From Erythrobacter sp. 3-20A1M (lineage in GTDB: Bacteria; Pseudomonadota; Alphaproteobacteria; Sphingomonadales; Sphingomonadaceae), in NCBI RefSeq assembly GCF_018636735.1, contig NZ_CP045200.1, positions 1 through 64,000 of the forward strand: a stretch of 64,000 nt of DNA, given 5' to 3'. Positions 6,960 through 21,442 of this stretch are shown here, piece by piece. Position numbers and translations under genes: made by a program. The notes beneath the pieces were generated by a model, which did no database searches, was not told the DNA's origin, and saw nothing but the letters and a program-made list of their open reading frames with translations. The first letter of the stretch is position 1. Each line of letters starts with the position of its first letter.

Positions 6960-8809
6960 CAGTGCCTCCCGAAAAGTTTCTCTACATCGTCCATCGACAA
7001 CTTCACCCAGGTCGGGCGGCCGTGATTGCACTGGCCGGAGCGCGGGGTGCGCTCCATCTCGCGCAGCAGCGCGTTCATCTCGTCGACCCGCAGCACCCGC
7101 CCCGCCCGGACCGATCCGTGGCAGGCCATGGTCGCCAGCACCAAATCGAGCTTCTCGCCCAGCAGCAATGCGCCGCGCTCGCCATCGACGCCGTGATGCG
7201 CCAGATCGTCCGCGATGTCGCGCAGCAATTTCTGCGGGTTCGATCCCGCCAGCGCATGGGGCACGCTGCGCACCAGCATCGCCCCGGGCCCGAAGCGTTC
7301 GATCGAGAGGCCCAGCGCTTCGAGGCGGCCGGCGGCTTCCTCCAGCCGGTCGCAATCCGGCTCGTCCAGTTCGACCACGTCGGGGATCAGCAGCGCCTGG
7401 CTGCGCGCAACGGCATCGCCCGCCCCCGCCGCCCGCAACCGCTCCAGCACCAGGCGTTCGTGCGCGGCGTGCTGGTCGACCAGCACCAGCCCGTCCGCCG
7501 CCTCGGCGACGATATAGGTGTTCGCCACCTGACCACGCGCAATGCCGAGCGGGTAGTCGTTTTCCCCTTCGACCGGCTGCCCCGCCTCGATGGCGCGGCC
7601 CATCGGCGCATCCACGCGCGGCTGGTCCATCACGCCCGCATCCTGGCCGCGCCACGGTGCCGCGGGTTCGGCCACGCGCGAAGAGTCAGGCGCGCTCCAG
7701 TCGCGATTCTGGAAGATGGAGCGCAGCGCGGGCGCGGGCTCCCCTTCCCCCTCGCGCTGCCAGCGGCCCATGGCGGCGGCGTCGGGTGCCTGCGCGCTGC
7801 GGCGATCGCCGGTGGAAAGCGCCTGCCGCAGTCCCGATACGATGAAACCGCGCACCGCCTGCGAATCGCGAAAGCGGACCTCGGTCTTCGCCGGATGGAC
7901 GTTCACATCCACGTCCTCCGCCGGAAGGTCGAGGAACAGCGCCAGCACCGCATGCCGGTCGCGTGCGAGCATGTCGGAATAGGCCCCGCGCACCGCGCCG
8001 ACCAGCAATCGGTCCTTCACCGGACGGCCGTTGACGAACAGATACTGATGATCCGCCACCCCGCGATTGTAGGTCGGCAGGCCCGCCACGCCGGTGAGGC
8101 GCATGGCCCCCCGCTCCATGTCGATCAGCACGCCGTTCTCGCGCAATTCGCGCGCGACGACCTGCGCCACGCGGTCCGCCAGTCTCTGGTCCGGTTGCAA
8201 GGCCAGCACGCGGCGCTCGCCATGGTCGAGCGTGAAGCCGATCTCCGGTCGCGCCATCGCCAGGCGGCGGACCACGTCGAGGCACGCGGCGGATTCGCTG
8301 CGCGCAGTGCGCAGGAACTTGCGCCGCGCGGGGACCTTGGCGAATACCTGCTCCACCCGGGAGCGAGTGCCGGGCGGCAGTGCGGCCGGCCCGTCCTCCA
8401 CCCGCTCCCCATGATCGACCACCGTGCGCCACCCCTGCGGCGCGTCGTGCGGGCGGCTCTCCAGCGTGAAGCGGGATACGCTGGCGATGGAGGGCAAGGC
8501 TTCCCCCCGAAAGCCGAGCGTCGCGACCCGCTCGATCGCCTGCCCTTCCCCGATCAGGCTGTCGGGCAGCTTCGAGGTGGCATGCCGCTCCAGCGCGAGC
8601 GCCATCTGCGCGGGGGCCATCCCGCAACCGTCGTCGGTCACCTCAATGCGGGTCAGCCCCCCTTCGGTCAGCGCGATGGCGATGCGGGTCGCCCCGGCAT
8701 CGACGGCGTTTTCGAGCAGCTCCTTGAGCGCGGCGGCAGGGCGCTCCACCACTTCCCCCGCGGCGATGCGGTTGACGAGTGCTTCGGGCAGGCGGCGAAT
8801 ATCGGCCAT
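6959..8809 (-). CDS. mutL: DNA mismatch repair protein MutL (endonuclease type)
   Basis: MutL couples MutS mismatch recognition to strand removal. The N-terminal GHKL ATPase is complete: AAGEVVERPAAALKELLENA, VTDDGCGM, and FRGEALPSIASV (residues about 15-110). The C-terminal domain carries the metal-dependent endonuclease motif DQHAAHERLVLE (DQHA-x2-E-x4-E), plus ACHGS and CNHGRP, so this MutL should nick DNA itself, as expected in species lacking MutH. The central linker is proline-rich and variable. Length 616 is normal. It is divergent from mreB across about 195 bases. Confidence 0.97.
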   Translation of the reverse strand: MADIRRLPEALVNRIAAGEVVERPAAALKELLENAVDAGATRIAIALTEGGLTRIEVTDDGCGMAPAQMALALERHATSKLPDSLIGEGQAIERVATLGFRGEALPSIASVSRFTLESRPHDAPQGWRTVVDHGERVEDGPAALPPGTRSRVEQVFAKVPARRKFLRTARSESAACLDVVRRLAMARPEIGFTLDHGERRVLALQPDQRLADRVAQVVARELRENGVLIDMERGAMRLTGVAGLPTYNRGVADHQYLFVNGRPVKDRLLVGAVRGAYSDMLARDRHAVLALFLDLPAEDVDVNVHPAKTEVRFRDSQAVRGFIVSGLRQALSTGDRRSAQAPDAAAMGRWQREGEGEPAPALRSIFQNRDWSAPDSSRVAEPAAPWRGQDAGVMDQPRVDAPMGRAIEAGQPVEGENDYPLGIARGQVANTYIVAEAADGLVLVDQHAAHERLVLERLRAAGAGDAVARSQALLIPDVVELDEPDCDRLEEAAGRLEALGLSIERFGPGAMLVRSVPHALAGSNPQKLLRDIADDLAHHGVDGERGALLLGEKLDLVLATMACHGSVRAGRVLRVDEMNALLREMERTPRSGQCNHGRPTWVKLSMDDVEKLFGRH

Positions 8810-8858
8810 CTGTGGAGGGCTAGCGACGATGTGCCGCCATTTCGAGATGAACCGCCGG

Positions 8859-10051
<1,193 letters not shown>

Positions 10052-10070
10052 CGCGTAAGGAGGTAGGCAC

Positions 10071-11000
10071 ATGGCGCCTCCGAGCCGGCGCCCGGGGCAT
10101 TCGCGCAAGGCGCAATACGGCCTGTTCACGGGTTACGTCATCGCGGGCATCGGCGCGCTGATCGGCGCGGCGCTGCTCGCCATCTCGCTGCTCGAACCCG
10201 CAGCCTTCGGCGGTCTGCGCGGCGTTTCGATCGACGTCACCAGCCCCGTGTCCCGCACCACGGCCCGCGCACGTGAGGGCGGACAGGGACTGATCGAGAC
10301 CGTGCGCGGCTATCTGCGCGCGGGCAGCCAGAACGCCGCGCTGAAGCGCGAGGTGGAACTCGCCCGCATCCGGCTCGCCGCGGCGCAGTCCCTCAAGCAG
10401 GAAAACGCCCGGCTGAAGGGGCTGCTCGGCCTCGGCAACAGCGATGTCGAGCCGGTTGCGATCACCCACATGCTCGGTTCGTCCGGGTCGAGTGCGCGCC
10501 GCTTCGGCTATATCGGCGCGGGCCGCGATCGCGGGGTGACGCCGGGCATGCCCGTACGCACGGCGCGTGGCGTGGTCGGCCGCGTGCTCGAAACCTCGTT
10601 CACAACGTCGCGCGTCCTGCTCCTGACCGACAGCCAGAGCGTGCTGCCCGTTCGCCTTGCCGACCGCGACGTCATCGCTTTCGCGCAAGGGCGCGGCGAC
10701 GGACGCATCGACATTCGTCTGATCAACCTCGGCCTCAACCCGCTCAAACGCGGGGATATGTTCGTGACCAGCGGCGCGGGCGGCTTCTTCCAGCCCGGTC
10801 TCCCGGTCGCACTGGTCGAACAGCTGACGGACGACGGCGCGATCGCGCGGATCGTGAGCGATCCCGCCGCCGCCGATTTCGTGGCGGTCGAGCCACTCTA
10901 TCAACCCGTGCTGACCAAGGCCGCGCGCACTCCCGTCGATCAGCCCCTGCCCGGATCGCAAACAGGCGAAGAGGGCGGCGACGCCCCATCCGCCGAGTGA
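10071..11000 (+). CDS. mreC: Rod shape-determining protein MreC
   Basis: MreC is a bitopic periplasmic scaffold that binds and activates PBP2. The 309-residue protein has a basic cytoplasmic tail, one membrane helix (about residues 24-45), a coiled coil around NAALKREVELARIRLAAAQS, and the beta-rich MreC core with FGYIGAGRDRGVTPGMPV and FVTSGAGGFFQPGLPVA. AAGGAGG lies before the ATG. The stop overlaps the mreD start as TGATG. Confidence 0.95.
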   Translation: MAPPSRRPGHSRKAQYGLFTGYVIAGIGALIGAALLAISLLEPAAFGGLRGVSIDVTSPVSRTTARAREGGQGLIETVRGYLRAGSQNAALKREVELARIRLAAAQSLKQENARLKGLLGLGNSDVEPVAITHMLGSSGSSARRFGYIGAGRDRGVTPGMPVRTARGVVGRVLETSFTTSRVLLLTDSQSVLPVRLADRDVIAFAQGRGDGRIDIRLINLGLNPLKRGDMFVTSGAGGFFQPGLPVALVEQLTDDGAIARIVSDPAAADFVAVEPLYQPVLTKAARTPVDQPLPGSQTGEEGGDAPSAE

Positions 11001-11554
11001 TGGAGCGGCTCAATCCCCGCGCCCGCCGCGATGTCTATGGCAGCCGCATCAATCGCGCCCATTCGCCCGTATTCGCCTCGGTCGTGCCGTGGCTCACCAT
11101 CATGCTCGGATCGCTGGTCACCGCGCTGCCGGTCGTCTCTGCCATTCCGCTGATGCCGCCCCTGGCGCTCTTGCTGCTGCTCGCATGGCGTTTCATCCGT
11201 CCTGGCGTGGTGCCCGTATGGGCCGGTTTTCCGCTGGGGCTATGGGACGATCTGTTCAGCGGGCAGCCGTTCGGTTCGGCAATCCTGCTGTTCTCGCTCA
11301 TCCTTCTGGGGATCGAGGCGCTGGAGGCGCGCTTCCCATGGCGCAGCTTCCTGCAGGACTGGTTGCTCGCCAGCGTCCTTTCCGCCGCGTACCTGTTCCT
11401 CAGCCTGATCCTGTCGGGTGCGCGGATCGACGCGGTGACGATCACCTATCTGTGGCCGCAGGCCTTGCTGTCCATCCTGAGCTATCCCATTATCGCGCGC
11501 ATGGTCGCCATTTTCGACAGGATCCGCCTCGTCCGGTTCAGGGTGGAAGATTGA
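11000..11554 (+). CDS. mreD: Rod shape-determining protein MreD
   Basis: A 184-residue inner-membrane protein with about five hydrophobic helices (for example PPLALLLLLAWRFIRPG and AILLFSLILLGIEALEA). The family signature PVWAGFPLGLWDDLFSGQP is near the middle. Its role in the MreBCD complex is to link MreC to PBP2 and RodA. The ATG at 11000 overlaps the mreC stop by one base; a GTG three bases earlier is the alternative. Its own stop overlaps the mrdA start as TGATG. Confidence 0.93.
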   Translation: MERLNPRARRDVYGSRINRAHSPVFASVVPWLTIMLGSLVTALPVVSAIPLMPPLALLLLLAWRFIRPGVVPVWAGFPLGLWDDLFSGQPFGSAILLFSLILLGIEALEARFPWRSFLQDWLLASVLSAAYLFLSLILSGARIDAVTITYLWPQALLSILSYPIIARMVAIFDRIRLVRFRVED

Positions 11555-13602
11555 TGTCCCTGTTCAAGGGGACGCGCTTCGTCAGCCCCACTACGCTCAG
11601 GACGAGTTTCGACCGGCGCAGCTTCGTGCTGGGCATGGGCGGCGCGAGCGTGGGCCTGCTGCTCGCCGGGCGGATGGCCTATCTATCGATCGCGGAGAAC
11701 GACAAATACGCGACCGAGAGCGAGAGCAACCGCGTCAACCTGACGCTGATCCCCCCGCGGCGCGGCTGGTTCCTCGATCGCAACGGCGCCCCGCTGGCAT
11801 CCAACCGCGCCGACTTCCGCGTCGACCTGATCCCCGAACGGATCCACGACAAGGAGCGGACGGTCCGTGAACTCGGTCAGTTGCTCGCATTGCCCGAAAG
11901 CAAGCTGCGCGACCTTCGCCATGATCTCGAAAGCGCGCGCGGCTACGCTCCGATCGAGGTGGCGAGCGGCATAACCTACGACCAGTTCGCATCTGTCGTG
12001 CTGCGCCAGCCCGAGCTGCCCGGCGTCGTGCCGCAGCGTGGCTTCTCGCGCTATTACCCCACCGGCCTCTCCGTCGGCCATTTGCTAGGCTATGTCGGCC
12101 CGGCCAATGCCGAGGAGTACGAGGCGGACAAGAATCCGATCCTGATCACGCCGGGATACAAGATCGGCAAGGCCGAGCTGGAGAAGGAATTCGAGCAGGA
12201 TCTGCGCGGTGAACCCGGAGCGCGGCGGGTCGAAGTGACGGCATCGGGGCGCATCATCCGCGATCTGTCGTCCCGTCCCGATGTCCAGGGCGATCCGGTC
12301 CGTCTGACCATCGACGGTCCGCTACAGGATTACGCCGCACGCCGGATCGGCCTCGAATCCGGCTCGGTCGTCGTGATCGACACGCATACCGGCGATATCC
12401 TGTGCATGGCCTCAATGCCCAGCTTCGATCCCAACAGCTTTTCCGAAGGGATCGGCAGCGTCGAATACGCCATGCTGCGCGAGGACCAGCGCGTTCCCTT
12501 GCGCAACAAGGTGCTCAAGGGGCTCTACCCGCCCGGGTCCACGGTAAAGCCGATGGTGGCGATGAGTTTTCTGCGCGAGGGACTCGAACCGGAGAAGGCC
12601 ACCACCTGCAGCGGCGGTCTGCGCGTCGGCAATCGCGTGTTCCACTGCTGGAAACGCGGCGGCCACGGCCGGGTCGACATGGCGAAGGGCATCTACCAGT
12701 CTTGCGACGTGTATTTCTATCACTTCGCCCAGCAGATCGGGATGGACCCGATCGCGGCGATGGCCCGCCGGGTCGGTCTCGGCCAGGAATTCGACCTGCC
12801 AGTGACCAGCCAGTTCTATGGCACCGTCCCCGATCCCGCCTGGAAGATGAAGAAATACGGGAAGGAATGGCAGACCTACGACACAGTCAACGCGACCATC
12901 GGTCAGGGCTACATGCTATTCAATCCGCTGCAGCTGGCGGTTTACACCGCGCGCCTCGCGTCGGGCCACCATATCGAGCCGCGCCTTATCAATGACGGCA
13001 AGAAAGTGCCCTTCGCACCGGCCGATTTCGCGCCCGAGCATGTAAAATTCGTGCGGCAGGCGATGAGCGACGTCGTCAACGGGCCGGGCACGGCGGGCCG
13101 CGCCGCGTTGCCGATCGAGGGGGTGAAACTGGCGGGCAAGACCGGCACGGCACAGGTGGTTTCGCTCAACATCTCGGACGGCAAGTCGGGCCCATGGAAA
13201 TATCGCGACCATGGCCACTTCATATGTTTCGCGCCCTTCGACAATCCGCGCTACGCCTGCGCCGTGACGATCGAGCATGGCGGCGGGTCGAGTGCAGCCT
13301 ACCCCGTGGCGCGCGACGTGATGACGTTCCTGTTCGATCCCGGCAAGGCGCTCGAGGCGCTCCACGCGCTGGAGAAACAGTGGGGCGGCACTGCGGCGGA
13401 GCGCTACGCGCGCAATTACGCAAGCTACGCCTCCAATATCGGTGCCGACATTCCGCCGCCTGTCCCGCACGACGACGATATCGCCAAGCGCGTCGACGCC
13501 GAGGCACGCGCCGCCGCGCGCAATAGCGAGAAGCTGGCGCAGGACGCGGCGCAGACCCGGCCCGAGACGATCGAGGACGACGGCGGAGCCGAGCCGCGAT
13601 GA
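11554..13602 (+). CDS. mrdA: Penicillin-binding protein 2 (elongation transpeptidase)
   Basis: PBP2 cross-links peptidoglycan during rod elongation, in partnership with RodA. The 682-residue protein has one N-terminal anchor (SFVLGMGGASVGLLLAGRMA), a pedestal dimerisation domain with PRRGWFLDRNGAPLASNRAD, and a transpeptidase domain carrying all three active-site motifs: STVK in YPPGSTVKPM, SCD in YQSCDVYFYHF, and KTGT in LAGKTGTAQV. The tail after about residue 600 is alanine-rich and probably disordered. The start is set by TGATG coupling to mreD; the stop overlaps rodA as ATGA. Confidence 0.97.
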   Translation: MSLFKGTRFVSPTTLRTSFDRRSFVLGMGGASVGLLLAGRMAYLSIAENDKYATESESNRVNLTLIPPRRGWFLDRNGAPLASNRADFRVDLIPERIHDKERTVRELGQLLALPESKLRDLRHDLESARGYAPIEVASGITYDQFASVVLRQPELPGVVPQRGFSRYYPTGLSVGHLLGYVGPANAEEYEADKNPILITPGYKIGKAELEKEFEQDLRGEPGARRVEVTASGRIIRDLSSRPDVQGDPVRLTIDGPLQDYAARRIGLESGSVVVIDTHTGDILCMASMPSFDPNSFSEGIGSVEYAMLREDQRVPLRNKVLKGLYPPGSTVKPMVAMSFLREGLEPEKATTCSGGLRVGNRVFHCWKRGGHGRVDMAKGIYQSCDVYFYHFAQQIGMDPIAAMARRVGLGQEFDLPVTSQFYGTVPDPAWKMKKYGKEWQTYDTVNATIGQGYMLFNPLQLAVYTARLASGHHIEPRLINDGKKVPFAPADFAPEHVKFVRQAMSDVVNGPGTAGRAALPIEGVKLAGKTGTAQVVSLNISDGKSGPWKYRDHGHFICFAPFDNPRYACAVTIEHGGGSSAAYPVARDVMTFLFDPGKALEALHALEKQWGGTAAERYARNYASYASNIGADIPPPVPHDDDIAKRVDAEARAAARNSEKLAQDAAQTRPETIEDDGGAEPR

Positions 13603-14720
13603 ACTCCATTGTCCCCACCCCCATCGCACGCCTGCCATGGCGCATGCTGTTTCCGCTGGTCGCACTGACCCTGTTCGGCGCGGCGGTGCTCTATTCCGCG
13701 GGCGGGGGACATTTCTCTCCCTACGCCAGTTCGCACCTGCTGCGCTTTGGCATATTGTTCGTCGTCGCGGCATGCATGACGCTGTTCAACCGCGATTTCG
13801 TGCGGATGATGGCCTATCCCGCTTATGGCGGGGTGCTGCTGCTGCTGCTGGCGGTCGAGACCGTGGGCGCGATCGGCGGTGGCAGCCAGCGATGGCTCAA
13901 TATCGGCCCGCTGGTGCTGCAACCGTCCGAACTGATGAAGCCCGTGATCGTGCTTGCCCTCGCCCGCTTCTACGACACGTTGCCGACCGGGATGATCAAC
14001 GGCTGGCGCGCTTTGCTCCCCGCTGCGGGCCTGATCGGAATGCCGATGCTGCTGGTGTTGGCGCAGCCGGACCTCGGTACCGCGCTGGCAATCGGCTTCG
14101 GCGGGGTGGTCATCATGTTCCTAGCCGGCCTGCCGATGCTATGGTTTGCTGGCGCCGGTATCGCCGGGGCGATCGCGGTGCCGCTCGCCTATCTCTTCGC
14201 GCTGAAACCCTATCAGCAGAAGCGGGTCACCACCTTCCTCGATCCCGAGAGCGATCCGCTCGGCACGGGCTATCACATCACCCAGTCGAAGATCGCGATC
14301 GGATCCGGCGGGTTTTCGGGCAAGGGCTTCAACGAAGGCTCGCAAAGCCACCTCAACTACCTGCCGGAACCCCACACCGATTTCGTCTTCGCGACCATGG
14401 CGGAGGAATGGGGATTTCTGGGCGGATTGTTCGTGCTGTTCTGCTTCGCGGCGATCCTGTGGTGGGGGCTGAGCGTCGCTCGCAATGCTGAGCAGCGGTT
14501 CGACCGTCTGCTTGCGGCGGGCATGGTCGCAACGATGTTTTTCTACGCCGCCATCAACCTGATGATGGTGATGGGCCTGGCACCGGTGGTGGGCATCCCC
14601 CTCCCCTTCATGAGCCATGGGGGGTCGTCGATGATGACCAACATGATCTGCCTCGGCACGCTGATGATGGTACGCAGCTGGGGCACGTCGGGCCGCCGCG
14701 GTGCGCTGGAACCCAGCTGA
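13599..14720 (+). CDS. rodA: Rod shape-determining glycosyltransferase RodA (SEDS)
   Basis: RodA polymerises glycan strands from lipid II as the SEDS partner of PBP2. The 373-residue polytopic protein (about ten helices) has SEDS hallmarks: GGGSQRWLNIGPLVLQPSELMK, QPDLGTALAIGFGG, NEGSQSHLNYLPEPHTDFVF and PLPFMSHGGSSM, which include the acidic residues needed for catalysis. It is the last gene of the mre operon. tRNA-Lys follows after about 90 bases with its own promoter candidate. Confidence 0.96.
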   Translation: MNSIVPTPIARLPWRMLFPLVALTLFGAAVLYSAGGGHFSPYASSHLLRFGILFVVAACMTLFNRDFVRMMAYPAYGGVLLLLLAVETVGAIGGGSQRWLNIGPLVLQPSELMKPVIVLALARFYDTLPTGMINGWRALLPAAGLIGMPMLLVLAQPDLGTALAIGFGGVVIMFLAGLPMLWFAGAGIAGAIAVPLAYLFALKPYQQKRVTTFLDPESDPLGTGYHITQSKIAIGSGGFSGKGFNEGSQSHLNYLPEPHTDFVFATMAEEWGFLGGLFVLFCFAAILWWGLSVARNAEQRFDRLLAAGMVATMFFYAAINLMMVMGLAPVVGIPLPFMSHGGSSMMTNMICLGTLMMVRSWGTSGRRGALEPS

Positions 14721-14743
14721 ATGCAATTCCCGCAAATCGACTC

Positions 14744-14771
14744 TTGCATCGCGGCCCAGACTCGCTAAATG
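14744..14771 (+). promoter_or_regulatory. Candidate tRNA-Lys promoter
   Basis: TTGCAT at 14744-14749 and TAAATG at 14766-14771 are separated by 16 bases, a sigma70-like arrangement. A GC-rich stretch (GCGGCGC) follows the -10, resembling the discriminator of growth-rate-controlled stable RNA promoters. The assignment is by eye only. Confidence 0.4.
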
Positions 14772-14773
14772 CG

Positions 14774-14795
14774 GCGCTCCCCGGAAACGGGGCGC
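14774..14795 (+). other. GAAA-tetraloop hairpin in the tRNA 5' leader
   Basis: CCCCG (14779-14783) and CGGGG (14788-14792) close a GAAA tetraloop, extended by GCG/CGC with a two-base bulge. It lies 17 bases before the mature tRNA 5' end. It may stabilise the precursor or guide 5' processing; this is inferred. Confidence 0.4.
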
Positions 14796-14812
14796 TCGCA
14801 GACGCTGCGAAT

Positions 14813-14888
<76 letters not shown>

Positions 14889-15021
14889 CTACCTCAAACT
14901 CGCAGGCAAATCTCGGCTGCCTCCAAGAAGCTTTTCGTAAGCCGCGGCGAGATAAAAGCCATTCCCTAGATCGCGCTCCGACCGGCCCTTCTACAGCGGC
15001 CTGTGCCTATTGGCCTTTAAC

Positions 15022-15039
15022 ATCACATTATGATGTGAT
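15022..15039. promoter_or_regulatory. 18-bp palindrome upstream of the RibB fusion gene
   Basis: ATCACATTATGATGTGAT has 7-bp arms (ATCACAT and ATGTGAT) around TATG. It ends 11 bases before the ATG of the HTH-RibB gene, where a bound repressor would block transcription or translation initiation. The gene product itself starts with an HTH domain. Operator function is inferred. Confidence 0.45.
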
Positions 15040-15050
15040 AGCGCGTAAGC

Positions 15051-16310
<1,260 letters not shown>

Positions 16311-16315
16311 CCGCT

Positions 16316-16741
16316 ATGGCTCGCTTTCTCATCGTTGAGGCACGCTTCTACGAATCTTTCAACGACCGGCTGATCGCCGGCGCGCGGGCCGTGCTGGAGG
16401 GTGCGGGGCATGACGTCGACGTGCTGACCGTGCCTGGCGCGCTGGAGATACCCGGCGCGATCGCGCTCGCGGTGGAAGGCGGCGGCTATGCCGGCTTCGT
16501 CGCGATCGGCGTGGTGATCCGGGGCAAGACTTATCACTTCGAGATCGTCGCGGGCGAGAGCGCGCGCGGGATCATGGCGCTCACCATGGACGGGATCGCC
16601 ATCGGAAACGGTATCCTGACGGTCGAGAACGAGGATCAGGCGCTGGTGCGCGCCGACCCCTCGCAGAAGGACAAGGGCGGCGAAGCGGCCAGGGCGGCGC
16701 TCGCGCTGTTCGACCTGCAGCGCAAATTCCTCCCCGGCTGA
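16316..16741 (+). CDS. ribH: 6,7-dimethyl-8-ribityllumazine synthase
   Basis: RibH condenses the RibB product with 5-amino-6-ribitylaminouracil, the step before riboflavin synthase. The 141 residues contain the substrate loop [14 protein letters not shown], the strand-turn [14 protein letters not shown] and the catalytic region [21 protein letters not shown] with the His; the tail NEDQALVRA is also typical. It lies directly downstream of the RibB fusion, so successive riboflavin steps are cotranscribed. Confidence 0.95.
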   Translation: MARFLIVEARFYESFNDRLIAGARAVLEGAGHDVDVLTVPGALEIPGAIALAVEGGGYAGFVAIGVVIRGKTYHFEIVAGESARGIMALTMDGIAIGNGILTVENEDQALVRADPSQKDKGGEAARAALALFDLQRKFLPG

Positions 16742-16776
16742 CGGAACCGCCCTGCCCTTCCGCGCGTCCGGAGGGC

Positions 16777-19745
<2,969 letters not shown>

Positions 19746-19766
19746 TCGTCCTGACAGCGCGTGACG

Positions 19767-20189
19767 ATGCGAGATGAAAACGAAGAGACGCCCGGTGCGG
19801 ATTTCGCGCCGGGCGTTTCCGATGAGGCAATGGAAAGCGAGTCCGACCGCGAGGTGCCCTACGGCTCGCTCCGGGACGACATGGAATCGCTTTACGAGGA
19901 CAGTCGAACCTATCTGGAAGCGGAAGTCGCGTTCCAGAAATCGCGGCTCGCCTATGCGGCTCACCATACCCGGTCGGCCGCCTTCTATGGCCTTTGCGCG
20001 ATGGCGTTCCTCCACCTCGCCCTGCTTGGGCTGGTGGTCGGGCTCATCATCGCCTTGCGTCCCTATCTTGGCGCGTTCGGCGCGATGGGCCTGATGGTGG
20101 CGCTCATGTTCCTGTTCACCGCTATCGCCGGCTGGATGGCCCTGCGCCAGTTCCGCCGGATCAGCGAAGCGTTCGAGAACGACGCATGA
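19767..20189 (+). CDS. Holin-like membrane protein (Phage_holin_3_6 family)
   Basis: A 140-residue protein with an acidic N-terminal region, an amphipathic helix (LYEDSRTYLEAEVAFQKSRL) and two membrane helices (GLCAMAFLHLALLGLVVGLI and MGLMVALMFLFTAIAGWMAL). This is the layout of the chromosomal Phage_holin_3_6 (former DUF1469) family. Despite the name, no phage genes are nearby, so a housekeeping envelope role is more likely. The ATG at 19767 is used; a GTG six bases earlier is possible. The stop overlaps the next start as ATGA. Confidence 0.75.
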   Translation: MRDENEETPGADFAPGVSDEAMESESDREVPYGSLRDDMESLYEDSRTYLEAEVAFQKSRLAYAAHHTRSAAFYGLCAMAFLHLALLGLVVGLIIALRPYLGAFGAMGLMVALMFLFTAIAGWMALRQFRRISEAFENDA

Positions 20190-20551
20190 CGGCGCGGGGG
20201 CGGCAAATGCGCGCCGATCGCGCGCTGCGAAACTCGGCGCTCGCGCTGGTCAAGGCGGATATCGCCAATCTTCGCGGGGACCTCGCCAAGCGCAGCCCCG
20301 CCGAGCGCGCGATGGATAAGGCGAAGGATGCCGCGATCGATGTGCTGGACGAGGCGGCCTACGTCACCGACCAGCATCGCGGTCTCGCTTCCGCCGTAGT
20401 CGCTGCGATCATCCTCTGGTTCGCCCGGCGCCCGATCCTCGGCCTCCTGTTCGGTCGCGATGAAGACGAAGACGAGGAGGACGACGGATACGATCGCGAT
20501 CGCGCAGAATACGACTTAGCCGACGAGCCCCCGCCTCGGCGTTATCGCTGA
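20186..20551 (+). CDS. Small membrane protein, DUF3618-like
   Basis: The 121-residue product has an N-terminal helical part (ALVKADIANLRGDLAKRSP), one membrane segment (GLASAVVAAIILWFARRPIL) and a very acidic tail (DEDEDEEDDGYD). The first part resembles DUF3618 proteins that often sit beside holin-like genes in alphaproteobacteria; this is a loose match. ATGA overlap with the holin-like gene means the two are coupled and probably act together. Confidence 0.65.
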   Translation: MTARGRQMRADRALRNSALALVKADIANLRGDLAKRSPAERAMDKAKDAAIDVLDEAAYVTDQHRGLASAVVAAIILWFARRPILGLLFGRDEDEDEEDDGYDRDRAEYDLADEPPPRRYR

Positions 20552-20629
20552 AATCACGGAACATCGGGCCGCCACGTTGCGTTGGTTCGGTAATCACCGA
20601 CCCCCGATACTATCATCCGGAGACACCCT

Positions 20630-21109
20630 ATGAGCACCAAGGAACAAAGAGATGCACTGCGCGCCAAGATCGAGGCGGCGGAGCAGCGGAACGCGGATCG
20701 CTCGCTCGCGGATTATGCCCGCGATGCGACGGACAAAGCGACCGCGTTCGTTAAAGAGCACCCTGTCGCGACCGTGGCCGGCGTTGCCGTTCTCGGTCTC
20801 GCGATCGGCGCGATGACGCGCCCGGGCCGCCGCGCGGGTCGCCGCGCCGGTGCAATGGCCAATTACGCCGCCGAGATGGGCCTCGCCTACGCCAGTGGCC
20901 TGTTCGACAGCGCCGGCGACGCCGTACGCCATGGCGGAGCGAAGCTGGAAGATTGGAGCGACGACATCGCCCATTCCTCGCGCAAGGCGGGTCGCCGCGT
21001 ATCGCGCGCCGCTTACGACGGTCGTGACGAAGCGCAGTTTGCCGCTCGCAAGTTTGCCCGAGGTGCCGGTCGGAAATATCGCGACCTGCGCTCGCGCGTC
21101 GCCGTCTGA
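20630..21109 (+). CDS. Hypothetical helical membrane-associated protein
   Basis: A 159-residue protein with an N-terminal charged helix, one hydrophobic stretch (VATVAGVAVLGLAIGAMT, residues about 47-64) and a basic C-terminal half rich in Arg, Ala and Gly (SSRKAGRRVSRAAYDGRDEA). The general layout, helix then glycine-rich membrane segment, is again ElaB/DUF883-like. GGAGA precedes the ATG. It is followed by a strong terminator, so it ends the small envelope operon. Confidence 0.65.
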   Translation: MSTKEQRDALRAKIEAAEQRNADRSLADYARDATDKATAFVKEHPVATVAGVAVLGLAIGAMTRPGRRAGRRAGAMANYAAEMGLAYASGLFDSAGDAVRHGGAKLEDWSDDIAHSSRKAGRRVSRAAYDGRDEAQFAARKFARGAGRKYRDLRSRVAV

Positions 21110-21131
21110 ACGGAACGCAGCAAGATTTTCG

Positions 21132-21170
21132 AGCGGCGCGACGGGCTTGCCTGTCGCGCCGCTTTCTTTA
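21132..21170 (+). terminator. Rho-independent terminator after the envelope cluster
   Basis: Perfect 11-bp arms AGCGGCGCGAC (21132-21142) and GTCGCGCCGCT (21153-21163) are followed by TTCTTTA. It closes the 19146-21109 transcript. Confidence 0.9.
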
Positions 21171-21210
21171 TGCGCCGTGGCGATAGTGCACAGTGAAGGA
21201 TTTATCCGAG

Positions 21211-21441
21211 ATGGAAGAAACCGAAATGCCGCAGCGGCTCCACCTGGTAATGGGTGGCCGTGTGAAGGATCCCCGATCGGTCGAGTTCGCCGACCCCGAA
21301 AGCATTCACGTCGTCGGCGTATTCAGCAATTACGAAGCCGCCGAGGAGGCGTGGCGCGCCAATGCACAGCGCACGGTCGACGACGCGGAAATGCGCTACG
21401 TCATCGTGCACATCCACCGCCTGCTGACGCCGGATGCGTAA
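21211..21441 (+). CDS. DUF4170 domain protein
   Basis: A small soluble protein of 76 residues. The body LHLVMGGRVKDPRSVEF, IHVVGVFSNYEAAEEAW and AEMRYVIVHIHRLL is the DUF4170 signature, a short alpha/beta fold confined mainly to alphaproteobacteria, of unknown function. The ATG at 21211 has AAGGA ten bases upstream; a GTG at 21193 and an ATG at 21226 are alternatives. It stands alone between two hairpins. Confidence 0.8.
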   Translation: MEETEMPQRLHLVMGGRVKDPRSVEFADPESIHVVGVFSNYEAAEEAWRANAQRTVDDAEMRYVIVHIHRLLTPDA

Positions 21442-21442
21442 T

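Noticed and set aside
14889-15020. Terminator after tRNA-Lys
   Set aside because: Only a weak AGGCA/TGCCT stem without a T-run was found.
19767-20189. Prophage indicated by a holin-like gene
   Set aside because: No capsid, tail, lysin, integrase or attachment site nearby. The holin-like family is common as a chromosomal gene in alphaproteobacteria.
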